From contig NZ_JAIWKS010000002.1 in the NCBI RefSeq assembly GCF_021271205.1, positions 496,001 to 560,000 on the forward strand: DNA of 64,000 nt, read 5' to 3'. A program made the translations under genes and the position numbers. Below the pieces are notes generated by a model. The model saw only the letters and a program-made list of their open reading frames with translations. It had not been told where the DNA came from and searched no databases. Source of the DNA: Pseudomonas uvaldensis. Lineage in GTDB: Bacteria > Pseudomonadota > Gammaproteobacteria > Pseudomonadales > Pseudomonadaceae. Positions 46,523 through 55,802 of the stretch are shown here, piece after piece. Within the stretch, counting starts at the first letter, position 1. The number at the start of each line of letters is the position of its first letter.

Positions 46523-47785
46523 ATGAACAACTCGCTGTTCCCGATCATCGAGCAGCACGCCGAAGAAGCCAGCTTCCTGGCCAACCTGCGCGACTACGCC
46601 CTGCGCGCACCGCACTACGATATCGAACACCTCAGTGCACTCGACAACCGTCTTGACGCTCACCTCGACGGGTTGCGCATCGCCGCCGATGATGGCCTGG
46701 AAACGCTCCTGAGCCAGCTAGGACCCCATGGGGTCGGCGAGATGTTTGCCTGTGCGGTGCTGGCCTTCGAGTCGGCCAATGGGAAAGTGTTGTCCCGGCT
46801 GAGCGAACACCTGCGAAGCGCCGCAGAAACTGAACGCGGTTATCGAATGGCCTTGGGATGGCTCGACTGGGAACGACTGTCGCCCTGGATCTACCGGATG
46901 CTCGCCGCGCCTGAGCCGATGTTTCGGCGCCTCGGCCTGGCCGCCTGCGGCATGCATCGGCACGATCCCGGCCCTGCCCTGATCGGTGGACTTTGCGACA
47001 CGGACCCAAGCGTGCTGGCCCGTGCTGCCCGTACCGCCGGCGAGTTGCGCCGGCACGACGTGCTACCGAACATCCGCGGCCACTGCCAGCACACGGATAC
47101 CGCCACCCGTTTCTGGGCCAACTGGGCCTCGGCCCAGTTGGGCGACCAGCAGGCTTTGGAACCCTTGCGCCAATTCGCCGAACAGCCGGGCGAGTTTCAA
47201 TACCGCGCCCTTGGCGTGTTACTGGCGTGGCAGGAGCGCGAGCCCAGCATCGCCTGGATACGCCAATGGGTACAGGATCCCAGGCATCGACGCATCGGCA
47301 TCCAGGCCCTTGGTTTACTGGGAGACCCGGTCTGCGTGCCCTGGTTGATCCAGCACATGAGCGACTTGCCTTACGCCCGCGTCGCCGGCGAAGCCTTCAA
47401 CCTGATCACGGGGGCTGACCTGACGCTCCTCGACCTCGAATTGCAGGACCTGCCGGATTTCGATGCAGGCCCGAACGACAATCCCGCCGACCCGAACGTT
47501 GCCATGGACCCCGATGAAAGCCTGCCCTGGCCCGATCCACGATCAGTCGAAGCCTGGTGGCACGCCAACGGTGGACAGTTGCACATGGGCACTCGCTACC
47601 TGCTCGGATCGGCCCACAATGAACACACGTTCGAGCGGGTCCTGGTACGCGGTCAGCAACGCCAGCGCATCGCCGCCGCTTGCGGCCTTGCTCGTTTTCG
47701 GCCGAACGACGTGCTTTTTCCCACCAGTGCGCCGACCCGGCGGCAAAAGCGGTTGCTGGACATGGCGGCGTCATTCGGCCGTTGA
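46523..47785 (+). CDS. TIGR02270-like HEAT-repeat protein of T6SS island
   Basis: 420-aa soluble protein of helical repeats. It matches TIGR02270 as I recall it, a family found in vgrG islands. Signs: IIEQHAEEASFLANLRDYAL start, LDNRLDAHLDGLRIA, repeated LG/ACG/ARAARTAGELRRHD helices, and a C-terminal YLLGSAHNEHTFERVLVRGQ, then QRQRIAAACGLA. Function unproven; an accessory or effector-handling role is likely. It follows the DUF6484 gene by 23 bases, likely one operon. Confidence 0.85.
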   Translation: MNNSLFPIIEQHAEEASFLANLRDYALRAPHYDIEHLSALDNRLDAHLDGLRIAADDGLETLLSQLGPHGVGEMFACAVLAFESANGKVLSRLSEHLRSAAETERGYRMALGWLDWERLSPWIYRMLAAPEPMFRRLGLAACGMHRHDPGPALIGGLCDTDPSVLARAARTAGELRRHDVLPNIRGHCQHTDTATRFWANWASAQLGDQQALEPLRQFAEQPGEFQYRALGVLLAWQEREPSIAWIRQWVQDPRHRRIGIQALGLLGDPVCVPWLIQHMSDLPYARVAGEAFNLITGADLTLLDLELQDLPDFDAGPNDNPADPNVAMDPDESLPWPDPRSVEAWWHANGGQLHMGTRYLLGSAHNEHTFERVLVRGQQRQRIAAACGLARFRPNDVLFPTSAPTRRQKRLLDMAASFGR

Positions 47786-47815
47786 TCCGGCGGTACAGAT
47801 ATGCGACGCTCCCAC

Positions 47816-47837
47816 ATAGGTAAGGGGGGTATCCTAT
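47816..47837 (+). promoter_or_regulatory. RcnR-type G-tract operator over dmeR translation start
   Basis: ATAGGTA-AGGGGGG-TATCCTAT, a G6 tract between inverted arms, the arrangement bound by RcnR/CsoR-family repressors. It covers the ribosome binding site and the first two bases of the regulator's ATG, so repressor binding would block its own expression. Confidence 0.65.
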
Positions 47838-48111
47838 GAGTCATCTCGCATCCAACAAAGACAACCTGCAAAAGCGCGTGAAGCGCATTGCCGGCCAGAT
47901 CCAGGCGGTGGAACGCGCCCTTGAGTCAGATCACGACTGTGCGCGGACGCTCCATCTGGTGGCCGCCACCCGCGGAGCCATCAATGGCTTGATGGAGGAA
48001 ATCATCAAAGACCATGCCCGGGAGCATGTGGCCAACCCTGCACTGAGCGATGAACAACGCGCCAAGGGCGTAGAAGAGCTTCTCGAAGCCATTCGACGTT
48101 ACTCCAAGTGA
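47836..48111 (+). CDS. dmeR: RcnR/FrmR-family metal-sensing repressor
   Basis: 91-aa all-helical DUF156 repressor. Residues lining up with the RcnR metal site are all present at the same numbers: His3, Cys35, His60 and His64 (MSH start, HDC, KDHAREH). That argues for Ni/Co sensing, not formaldehyde (FrmR) or copper (CsoR). The next gene is a DmeF-type exporter, as in the dmeRF operon of rhizobia. A G-tract operator overlaps its start (47816-47837). DNA binding should be lost when Co or Ni binds. Confidence 0.85.
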   Translation: MSHLASNKDNLQKRVKRIAGQIQAVERALESDHDCARTLHLVAATRGAINGLMEEIIKDHAREHVANPALSDEQRAKGVEELLEAIRRYSK

Positions 48112-48130
48112 TAAACGCAGGCTGAAATCA

Positions 48131-49054
48131 ATGAGCAGCACCACACGTTTCACCCACGAGCACGTCTATCTCGGCTCGGCACATGATGAAAATGCAAAGC
48201 GTACCCTCTGGGTGGTGATCCTGACCCTTGTGATGATGGTCGGCGAGATTGCCGCCGGGTACATCACAGGTTCCATGGCGCTGCTGGCCGATGGATTTCA
48301 CATGGCTACTCATGCGGGTGCACTGGGGATCGCCGCGGCGGCTTATTGGTATGCCAAGCGCCATGCATCCAGCACCCGCTTCAGTTTCGGCACCGGCAAA
48401 GTCGGCGACCTGGGTGGCTTCGCGTCAGCGCTCATCCTGGGATTGGTATCCCTGGCAATTGTCGCCGAATCGCTCATCCGGCTGTTCCAGCCCACCGACG
48501 TCCAGTTCGGGACGGCAACGCTGATTGCCGTCGTCGGCCTGGCCGTCAACATCGTGAGCGCCCTGCTACTCGGCCACGGCCACACTCACAGCCATCACGA
48601 TCACGATCACGATCATCACCATCCCCCGCACGGGGGCGATAACAACCTCCGGTCTGCCTACCTGCATGTGGTTGCCGATGCGCTGACGTCTGTTCTCGCC
48701 ATCGCCGCCCTCCTCGCCGGCCGCTACCTCGGATGGATCTGGCTTGATCCGGTCATGGGTATCGTTGGCGCGATGGTCATCGCACGATGGGCCTGGAGCC
48801 TGATGGGTGATACTGCGGGTGTTCTGCTCGATCAAACCGATGATCCTGTTGCACAGGAAATTCGCGAGTTGGTTGAACAACCGGGTGATGCCAGGATCAT
48901 CGACCTGCATGTGTGGCGCGTCGGCCCGCAAGCGCATGCCGCCATTGTCAGCGTTCTGGGCAGCGCTACGACGGACGCGGACGGCATCCGTGAACGGCTC
49001 AAGCCCGTTCACGAGATCAGTCACCTTACCGTTGAGTTTCGAGCATCGATGTGA
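48131..49054 (+). CDS. dmeF: CDF cation efflux protein DmeF-like
   Basis: 307-aa cation diffusion facilitator of the inner membrane, expelling Co/Ni/Zn by proton exchange. Six membrane spans; TM2 site MALLADGFHMATHAGAL, TM5 site LHVVADALTSV (HxxxD), a cytoplasmic His-rich loop at about residues 148-170 (GHTHSHHDHDHDHHH), and a C-terminal VDLHVW-type domain (IIDLHVWRVGP). Following an RcnR-like gene by 19 bases makes Co/Ni the likely substrate. The ribosome binding site is weak, suggesting coupling to the regulator. Confidence 0.92.
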   Translation: MSSTTRFTHEHVYLGSAHDENAKRTLWVVILTLVMMVGEIAAGYITGSMALLADGFHMATHAGALGIAAAAYWYAKRHASSTRFSFGTGKVGDLGGFASALILGLVSLAIVAESLIRLFQPTDVQFGTATLIAVVGLAVNIVSALLLGHGHTHSHHDHDHDHHHPPHGGDNNLRSAYLHVVADALTSVLAIAALLAGRYLGWIWLDPVMGIVGAMVIARWAWSLMGDTAGVLLDQTDDPVAQEIRELVEQPGDARIIDLHVWRVGPQAHAAIVSVLGSATTDADGIRERLKPVHEISHLTVEFRASM

Positions 49055-49086
49055 TGTTCGCAAAATATCGATGGGTCAGAGGCTTG

Positions 49087-52000
49087 TCATCGATCAGTAG
49101 CCTGCGCCGATCCGGTGTTCACCTTGGCCTGAGAAGCACCAATCGGTATTTCGAGAATAAAGGTCGCCCCCTGTCCAACACCATCGCTGTGCACGGTCAA
49201 GCTGCCGCCCATTTCCTGTGCGGCCAGCGCGCAGCTGTGCAGGCCAAATCCGTGACCCTCCTTGCGGGTGGTGAAGCCGTGGGTAAAGACTCGCTTCAAG
49301 TGCTCTGGTGCAATTCCACTGCCGTTGTCGGTCACCGTGATACGCAATACCGACTCGTCGCTGAGGGAGGCGCCGAAGGTGATGCACGGGCTGCGATCGC
49401 TCACGCCTTGCAACGCCTGCTTGGCATTACGGATCAGGTTCACCAGAATCAGCAGCACCCGGTGCCGGTCCAGTGACAACAGGGGCAAGTCGGTGATGTG
49501 CTTGACCACCGTCACCTCCTGGCGCGCCGGTGAACCGGCACTCAAGCGCAGGGCGTCGTCGATCAGCTCCGGGAGCAGTACTGTCTCGACGACACTGACG
49601 GCAACCGCGTAGGACTGTTGGGCCGCGACAATGTTCTTGATGTGATCGACGCCCTTGGTGAGTTGCCCGAGCTCTTCGATGATGCCCTGCTGCTCCGCCG
49701 TTACCACCTCCGCCAGCTTGAGCAGGTAGCCGGGCAGCATTTTCCCTTTATGGTCGCTGGTGAGAAATTCGCTCAGGTTGTCGACGTGTTCGTTGATCAA
49801 CTGAGCCACCTTGCCCAGTCCCTGGGCTTTGGAAGTGCGCATTTGGCTGCTGACTGTTTCGGCCGATACGTTCACACTGTTGAGCACGTTGCCGACGTTG
49901 TGCAGAACCGCCGTGGCGATCTCGGCCATGCCTGCTTGACGCGCTTTTGCTTGCAGTTCGGCTTGCACCTGGCTCATGCGTAGCGCTGCTCGTACGCGTG
50001 CCTTGAGCTCCAGCGGCGAGAAGGGTTTGGCGATATAGTCATCGGCGCCACTCTCCAGCCCGGAGACGCAAGCTTCGCTGCCGCCGCGAGCGGTCAACAG
50101 AATCACGGGCAGATGGACGAAGCTGGCGCTGGCTTTGATCCTGGCAGTCAACCCAAAGCCGTCGAGCTTGGGCATCATCACATCCGAGACGACGACATCG
50201 ATAGGCTGGCGTTGCAACAGTGCCCAGGCCTGCTCGCCATCCGATGCGGTGGCGACGATGTAGTCATCGTGCAGAAGTTCGCTGAGGTAGCTGAGCATCT
50301 CCGGGCTGTCATCTACCACGAGCACTCTGGATTGCGAGGCGCGGACCGGGTGCGTCTCATCTATGCCTTCTGGCGAAGCACGGCCTTTGCCAACACCTTG
50401 GTGCCCATCATCGAAACGCAAGTGGCGCTGTTCGGTTGTGCTCGGTGACGATCGCTCATGCATGTCACTGGCTTCGGTCGACACGGTGTTCGGCTCGACC
50501 CCGAGCGGCAGCCGGACAAAGAAGCACGAACCTCGTCCGGGCTCGCTGTTGACGCCCACTTCGCCGCCCATCAGTTCGACCAGATCCTTGACCAGGGCCA
50601 GCCCAATGCCTGTACCGCTGTAGTGGCGCGTGGCGGAGTTGTCGATCTGGGAAAAACGCTGGAACAACAGTGGCAGCTTGTCGGCCGCAATGCCGATGCC
50701 CGAGTCTTGTACCGCGAACTCAAACCGCTCGTCGCCAAGCGCTGTGACTGCCAGGTGCACAGTGCCGCCGGCTGGCGTGAACTTGATGGCATTGCTCACC
50801 AGGTTAAGAACAATCTTCTCGAAGTGGCGGGGGTCGAGAAACACCGTGGCGAGCGTCGGATCGATGCTGCAGGTCAAGGTGCAACCTTTGCCCTTGGCCA
50901 CCAGCGCCGCATCCTCGGCCAGTGTGCCCACCACCTTGTTCAAATCGATGGGCGCCGGGCACAAGTCGAACTTGCCCGCTTCGGCCTTGGAAAAATCGAG
51001 AATGTCATTCACCCGGTTCATCAAGCGCAACGCGTTGCGTTGGGCGCGATCGATTTGCGCATGCCAGTCCTCTGGCGGGGTGGTCGCCGCTGAAAGCTGC
51101 TCCAGAGGTGCGAGGATCAGGGTCAGGGGGGTGCGCAGTTCGTGACTGACCGTGGCAACAAAATCGCTCTTGGCCTGGTTGACCGCCTCGGCCTGATTGC
51201 GCGCCTCGATGAGCTCGACAGCCTGTGCTTCCAGCATTGCGGTTTGCTGGTGCAACGTCTCGGTTCGCTCGGCCACCATTCTTTCCAATGACGCCTGGAC
51301 TTGTTGTCGTTCAGCTTCGGCCTCGGTCTCCAGCACCCGGATGCGCAGGGCATTCTCCTGGAACACCCTTACAGCACGGGTCATGATTCCGATCTCGTCG
51401 CCGCGACTGACACTGGCGATCTCGGCGTTCAGGTCGCCGGCCGCAAGCCGGCGCATGGCCGAGGCCAGGGCCACGATGGGCTGGGCAACAAATCGTGACG
51501 TGCTCCAGGCGATGGCGCCGGCCAGCAGAATGGCAATGGTACCCGCGACCAACGTCGCCAGCATGCCGCGATCGTTATGGATCAGGGCGTCGGAGCGCGC
51601 CTGGCCCGCAAAACTGGCGACCAGCAGGCCGGCGCTTCGTGCCTCGTCTCGAACCTGGTCGCGTGCATCGCTCAAGGCGTTGCTCGCCTGTTGAAACCTG
51701 GCGAATGCCGCCCGGTAGCCGGCAATCTGATCGCTGACCGTCAGTGAGGTGGCCTTGGCTTGCAACGCCACTGACGAAGGAAGAACGCGAGCCAGACGCG
51801 AAAGCTCGTCCAGGATGGCGCCGACGGAGCCGGCAATTTCTGCCGAGGGTGTCAGGCGAAACGACAAGGTCTGCGCTTCCAGAGTGGCAACACGCTCGGC
51901 GAAACGCTTGGACAACGCAGCTGCATTTTGCAGCAAACCGGTGGCCGCCTGGATGTCGCCTGCATCATGGGCGACGCGCTCTTGCGCTGTCCCCGTCATT

Positions 52001-52827
52001 GCCTCGAGGCGCTCGACGCTATCCTCGGTGATGGCAAGAGATCGCAGAGCCTCGGCTCCCCGGAGCTTGGGCGCCTCGCCGAGGTGCGCGATCGCCAGGC
52101 TGGCAGCGGCGAGCGCCGTCGCCAACCGGTCAAGCGTCTCGACTTCCGGTGGGGCCGTCATCACCTCGCGCAACTGCTCGACAACGGGAACAAGCGCCGC
52201 GCAGGCGTTCCGCGCCGTGGTGACGGTCGCCTGATCACCGGTCACCAGCATCTTGGCCACATTGGAGGTGATGATCCGCTGGCCGTTGCTCAGGGTATCC
52301 AGGATTCGATGGGCGCTTTCGAGGGCGTTCACCCGCGCTCGGTGGTCTCCGGCGCGAGATTCAAGTCCCTTCATCCCATCGGCAATGCCCTGTTCGACAA
52401 CAATAGTCGCCTCTCGCATCCGGCCGTAGTGGGCCGTCATGTTCTCCGTTTCGCCATCCATGGTCAGGCTCGCCGCCCGCAAGGCCGAGATTGCCGAGGC
52501 GAGCCGCTCCAGGCTGCCCTTGAGCGACTGCGCTTCTGCCGCCGGAATGGCGGAGAGACCGGCGATGGCCGTTGCCACCATCCCTTCGGCCTGGGACAGG
52601 CTTTGCTGATCGCGGGTGGCGATGAAGTTTTCCACCCGTCCGGTGGCTCCGTTGACCGAGGCCAGGATTTCCGCGGAGTGGCTGGTGGAATCCACGGCAC
52701 GGACCATGCCTCGCAGGCCGTAGAGGTTCACCAGCGATACCGTCAGCATCAGGAACACCAGCGCGGCAACGGCCAGGCCGATCTTGACGGCAATGGGCCG
52801 GTCCTTGGCTGGTTTGAATGTCAACAT
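49087..52827 (-). CDS. Hybrid sensor histidine kinase with receiver and second kinase module
   Basis: 1246-aa membrane sensor. TM1 about 14-36, a large helical periplasmic domain (36-425), TM2 about 428-450, HAMP with RLAAGDLNAE (about 460-510), coiled coil, HisKA with SHELRTPL (about 562), HATPase (NLVSNAIKF, DSGIGIA, GTGIGLALV), receiver (VLVVDDSPE at about 834; phospho-Asp in VVVSDVMMP), then a second dimerisation/ATPase unit with AVLHNVGNVLNSV (His near 973), NLIRNAKQAL, DNGSGI and GFGLHSCALAA. The second unit resembles the HNxxNxLN kinase type of cytoplasmic PAS kinases. GGGGGAGG precedes ATG 52827. A periplasmic binding protein gene lies 16 bases upstream in the same operon and probably presents the signal. 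Confidence 0.92.
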   Translation of the reverse strand: MLTFKPAKDRPIAVKIGLAVAALVFLMLTVSLVNLYGLRGMVRAVDSTSHSAEILASVNGATGRVENFIATRDQQSLSQAEGMVATAIAGLSAIPAAEAQSLKGSLERLASAISALRAASLTMDGETENMTAHYGRMREATIVVEQGIADGMKGLESRAGDHRARVNALESAHRILDTLSNGQRIITSNVAKMLVTGDQATVTTARNACAALVPVVEQLREVMTAPPEVETLDRLATALAAASLAIAHLGEAPKLRGAEALRSLAITEDSVERLEAMTGTAQERVAHDAGDIQAATGLLQNAAALSKRFAERVATLEAQTLSFRLTPSAEIAGSVGAILDELSRLARVLPSSVALQAKATSLTVSDQIAGYRAAFARFQQASNALSDARDQVRDEARSAGLLVASFAGQARSDALIHNDRGMLATLVAGTIAILLAGAIAWSTSRFVAQPIVALASAMRRLAAGDLNAEIASVSRGDEIGIMTRAVRVFQENALRIRVLETEAEAERQQVQASLERMVAERTETLHQQTAMLEAQAVELIEARNQAEAVNQAKSDFVATVSHELRTPLTLILAPLEQLSAATTPPEDWHAQIDRAQRNALRLMNRVNDILDFSKAEAGKFDLCPAPIDLNKVVGTLAEDAALVAKGKGCTLTCSIDPTLATVFLDPRHFEKIVLNLVSNAIKFTPAGGTVHLAVTALGDERFEFAVQDSGIGIAADKLPLLFQRFSQIDNSATRHYSGTGIGLALVKDLVELMGGEVGVNSEPGRGSCFFVRLPLGVEPNTVSTEASDMHERSSPSTTEQRHLRFDDGHQGVGKGRASPEGIDETHPVRASQSRVLVVDDSPEMLSYLSELLHDDYIVATASDGEQAWALLQRQPIDVVVSDVMMPKLDGFGLTARIKASASFVHLPVILLTARGGSEACVSGLESGADDYIAKPFSPLELKARVRAALRMSQVQAELQAKARQAGMAEIATAVLHNVGNVLNSVNVSAETVSSQMRTSKAQGLGKVAQLINEHVDNLSEFLTSDHKGKMLPGYLLKLAEVVTAEQQGIIEELGQLTKGVDHIKNIVAAQQSYAVAVSVVETVLLPELIDDALRLSAGSPARQEVTVVKHITDLPLLSLDRHRVLLILVNLIRNAKQALQGVSDRSPCITFGASLSDESVLRITVTDNGSGIAPEHLKRVFTHGFTTRKEGHGFGLHSCALAAQEMGGSLTVHSDGVGQGATFILEIPIGASQAKVNTGSAQATDR

Positions 52828-52843
52828 GGCGCCTCCCCCGCCG

Positions 52844-53956
52844 CTACTGTTTCGTCATCTCCGGCAAAGGTGTTGGCGCCACCGTATTGTTGATGGCCGC
52901 GTCGATCATCGCCGCAACGGATGCCTGGTTGTAGGAAGGATTGGCGGCCCCGCCCACCGGCATAGTAGCGAGCCAGGCGTCCAGGTCTTTCGCATCGATG
53001 CGTACCAGCGGCACCTCGACGAACTTTGGCACCTGTTTACCCGCCAGGATCTGCTGTGCCACCCAGAAGCCCACTTGGGAAACGCTCGGGGAGGCAGAGA
53101 CCGAGACGGTTTCATAACCATTGGCATCGCGTTCCTGTTTCCATAGGGCAAGCTCGTCCTGGCGGTTACCCATCACAATGATCGGCAGAGGGCGCCCCGC
53201 CGCCTTGAATGCCATGGCCGCGCCATAACCGTCGCCGCCTTGAGTCGCGACGGCATCGATGCCGGGCAGCGATGGCAGTGCCAGCGCCACCTCCTTGCGT
53301 GCGACGGACGCCGTCCAGTTCCCGTACACGGTCTTGGCGAACTTCAGACCCGGATAGTCGCTGGCGGCCTTATGGATTCCGTCACTGATGTTCTGATCGG
53401 TGGCATCGCCGGCAATACCGCGGATCTCCAGCAGCGTTCCCTTGCCCTTGAGGCGCTTGGCGATGTAATCGATCTCGACCCGGCCCATGGCCGACCAGTC
53501 GTAATCCACGGTATAGACACAGCGCTCGGTGACCAGACTGGCCATGACGACCACCACGATACCGGCATTGCAGGCATCCCGAATCACGCCGTTGAGGGCC
53601 GTGTCCGACGCGGCCAGGATGACGATGGCATTGACGCCCTTGACGATCATGTCCTGGATATGGGCGGCTTGTTCCGGCGCGGAGTTATTGGCACTGACCA
53701 CCGGAGCCTCGCGGATCAAGCCATCCTTTTGCGCCTGGGCCGCAATTTCCTGCCAGTTGCGCACCATGACCTTGCGAAAATCGCTGCCTGCGTAAGAGTT
53801 GCTAAAAGCAATGCTATAGCTGGCGGTAGGACCGCGGGCGATAGCGTCGTCCGCAGCCTGGACTGTAGGACTGGCAACCGTCGCCAGTCCGATCAGACAA
53901 CCGGCGAAACGCCACAGGATTTTGCAATTGAACCGGGCATGAAAAACCGAATTCAT
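52844..53956 (-). CDS. Periplasmic (sugar-type) binding protein paired with sensor kinase
   Basis: 370-aa secreted protein of the type 1 periplasmic-binding fold (Peripla_BP_4). Signal peptide ends VQAADD near residue 36. Mature signs: YSIAFSNSYAGSDFRKVMVR, HIQDMIVKGVNAIVILAAS, CNAGIVVVVMASLV, a DGY/Q-type ligand loop QGGDGYGAAMAFKAAG. AAGGAGTC is seven bases before ATG 53956; the frame continues upstream but without support. No permease or ATPase is adjacent; the next gene is a sensor kinase. LuxP/LuxQ and TorT/TorS are characterised precedents for such pairs. Ligand unknown. Confidence 0.9.
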   Translation of the reverse strand: MNSVFHARFNCKILWRFAGCLIGLATVASPTVQAADDAIARGPTASYSIAFSNSYAGSDFRKVMVRNWQEIAAQAQKDGLIREAPVVSANNSAPEQAAHIQDMIVKGVNAIVILAASDTALNGVIRDACNAGIVVVVMASLVTERCVYTVDYDWSAMGRVEIDYIAKRLKGKGTLLEIRGIAGDATDQNISDGIHKAASDYPGLKFAKTVYGNWTASVARKEVALALPSLPGIDAVATQGGDGYGAAMAFKAAGRPLPIIVMGNRQDELALWKQERDANGYETVSVSASPSVSQVGFWVAQQILAGKQVPKFVEVPLVRIDAKDLDAWLATMPVGGAANPSYNQASVAAMIDAAINNTVAPTPLPEMTKQ

Positions 53957-54419
53957 ACGGACTCCTTTCCAGAGCGGTCGACCATCGAAATGAAACCAAC
54001 ACATTGGCTGCAGTAGGGATGAGCATAGTCTCAATTCCGATTTCACCTGGCTGAAAAGCTTGCCGGCTTTCGTGGGTCGCTTCATATACGCGGCGCTTGA
54101 TCGCGTTGTTTATGCCGGGGCCATCCTCCATTGATTTTGCGTCACAGCGTGGTCGGAAGCTGAGCTTGGCCCCTCCGTTCACGGCTCGAAGGATTGCTAC
54201 GTTCAAGCATCGCTTCGCTGGCCGTCTCGCCACGGTGCCGTCCGTAAAAAACATTCCCATCAAAAACAATGGGTTAACAGAAATTCAGGAATTTTCTGAA
54301 AATTTATATTGCGCACTAACTTTTACTTCGCTAAATTCACCTCAACTTCTTAGCGCGCAAACATTGAGCGCGCTTCAATTCAACCACGCACCGTCTCATC
54401 GATCCCAAGGAGAAACATC
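53957..54419. promoter_or_regulatory. Divergent promoter region SBP/ohr
   Basis: 463 bases, no supported gene. An AT-rich core (54241-54345) contains TTCAG-N7-CTGAA (54284-54300). Closer to ohr are TTAGCGCGCAA (54350-54360) and the near-palindrome ATTGAGCGCGCTTCAAT (54363-54379). These sit where the OhrR repressor would act, but I cannot confirm its operator. Confidence 0.4.
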
Positions 54420-54839
54420 ATGAAAGCACTCTACACAGCAGTAGCAACCGCCACCGGTGGCCGCGATGGCCGCGCTGTTTCGAACGACAACATCCTGGAC
54501 GTGAAGCTGACCACGCCAAAAGAACTCGGCGGCGCCGGCGGCGAAGCGACCAACCCTGAGCAGCTGTTCGCCGCCGGCTATTCGGCCTGTTTTATCGGCG
54601 CGCTGAAATTCGTCGCCAGCCAAAGCAAACGCAGCATCCCGGCGAATACCTCGATCACCGCCCATGTGGGTATCGGCCAGATCCCCGGTGGCTTCGGTCT
54701 GGACATTGATTTGAACATCAGTCTGCCTGGCCTGGATCAAGTCGATGCCCAGGCGCTGGTCGACACGGCCCACCAGGTTTGCCCTTACTCCAACGCCACC
54801 CGCGGCAATGTCGATGTGCGCCTGCACGTCACTGTCTGA
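54420..54839 (+). CDS. ohr: Organic hydroperoxide resistance protein Ohr
   Basis: 139-aa Ohr/OsmC peroxidase that reduces organic and fatty-acid hydroperoxides with a Cys-Cys pair: catalytic Cys in YSACFIGAL and resolving Cys in HQVCPYSNATRGN. The start MKALYTAVATATGGRDG is typical of Ohr rather than OsmC. AAGGAG lies nine bases before ATG 54420. No ohrR gene is adjacent in the window. A secreted hydrolase gene follows 64 bases later. Confidence 0.95.
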   Translation: MKALYTAVATATGGRDGRAVSNDNILDVKLTTPKELGGAGGEATNPEQLFAAGYSACFIGALKFVASQSKRSIPANTSITAHVGIGQIPGGFGLDIDLNISLPGLDQVDAQALVDTAHQVCPYSNATRGNVDVRLHVTV

Positions 54840-54903
54840 CGCCAGCGGCCGTGTAGAACCCGATAGCAACCGCCTTCTTCATTTCTATTACAGGTAGTGA
54901 CCC

Positions 54904-55674
54904 ATGAAAAAGATTCTGTCTGGCTTGGCCTTCGCCACCGCTTTCGCCGTCGCCGGTCTTGCAAACGCTGCTGACGTCAAACCCACAGTGATTCTGGTGC
55001 ACGGTGCTTTCGCCGACTCGTCGAGCTGGAACGGCGTGGTGAAGATTCTGGAGAAGGACGGCTACCCGGTCATTGCAGCGGCGAACCCGCTGCGCGGCGT
55101 GAGCAGCGATGCACAAGCCGTGGCGAGTATCGTCAAGAGCGTCAAGACGCCGGTGGTCCTGGTCGGCCATTCCTATGGCGGTTCGGTGATCAGCGAAGCG
55201 GCCTACGGCAACCAGAACGTGAAGGGTCTGGTGTATGTGGCGGCGTTCACTCCGGAAGCGGGCGAAACCGCGGCAGAACTGTCCGGGCGATTCCCGGGAG
55301 GCACCCTCGCCTCGGCCCTTTCGGCCCCTGTCGAACTGGCTGACGGTGGCAAGGACCTCTACATCCAGCAGGACAAGTTCCACGATCAGTTCGCAGCCGA
55401 TATTCCCGAGGCCGAAGCACGTCTGATGGCCGCCGGTCAGCGCCCCATCACCGTCGCCGCTCTGAACGAAGCCGCCACCGACCCGGCCTGGAAAACCATT
55501 CCGTCCTGGTTCGTGTACGGCGACAAGGATAAGAACATCCCGCCGCAAGCCATGGCGTTCATGGCCGAGCGTGCGCACTCCAGGCAAACCGTCGTCGTGA
55601 AAGGCGCCTCCCATGTGGTGATGGTTTCCAATCCGAAGGTAGTAGCCAACCTGATCGAGAAAGCTGCGCAGTAA
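54904..55674 (+). CDS. Secreted alpha/beta hydrolase
   Basis: 256-aa precursor. Signal peptide ILSGLAFATAFAVAGLANA, then an alpha/beta-hydrolase fold: oxyanion region VILVHGAFADSSSW, nucleophile elbow VGHSYGGSVI, acid near GDKDKNIPP, and His in GASHVVMVS. The family (often annotated as esterase or non-heme haloperoxidase-like) acts on small esters; the physiological substrate is unknown. Periplasmic location next to ohr suggests an oxidative-stress or detoxification unit (inference). Confidence 0.9.
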   Translation: MKKILSGLAFATAFAVAGLANAADVKPTVILVHGAFADSSSWNGVVKILEKDGYPVIAAANPLRGVSSDAQAVASIVKSVKTPVVLVGHSYGGSVISEAAYGNQNVKGLVYVAAFTPEAGETAAELSGRFPGGTLASALSAPVELADGGKDLYIQQDKFHDQFAADIPEAEARLMAAGQRPITVAALNEAATDPAWKTIPSWFVYGDKDKNIPPQAMAFMAERAHSRQTVVVKGASHVVMVSNPKVVANLIEKAAQ

Positions 55675-55693
55675 ATGCCACTTGGCAACCCGA

Positions 55694-55716
55694 GGCCCGC
55701 GCACGCGGGCCTTTTT
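55694..55716 (+). terminator. Rho-independent terminator
   Basis: GGCCCGC / GCGGGCC stem with loop GCAC, then TTTTT, 20 bases after the hydrolase stop. Confidence 0.85.
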
Positions 55717-55802
55717 GCCGTAGGCCCCAGCGCTTTCATGCTTGATGGCGCAAAGCTATCAGTCGATAATCGCGCCCTCAAAAAAACACATAAGGATTTG
55801 CT

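Noticed and set aside
48574..48645. Apparent tandem repeat of CAC/CAT codons
   Set aside because: Explained by the His-rich metal loop of the CDF transporter.
49262..49612. Plus-strand frames opposite the sensor kinase
   Set aside because: Shadow frames of a high-GC coding strand; no ribosome binding sites or domain signs.
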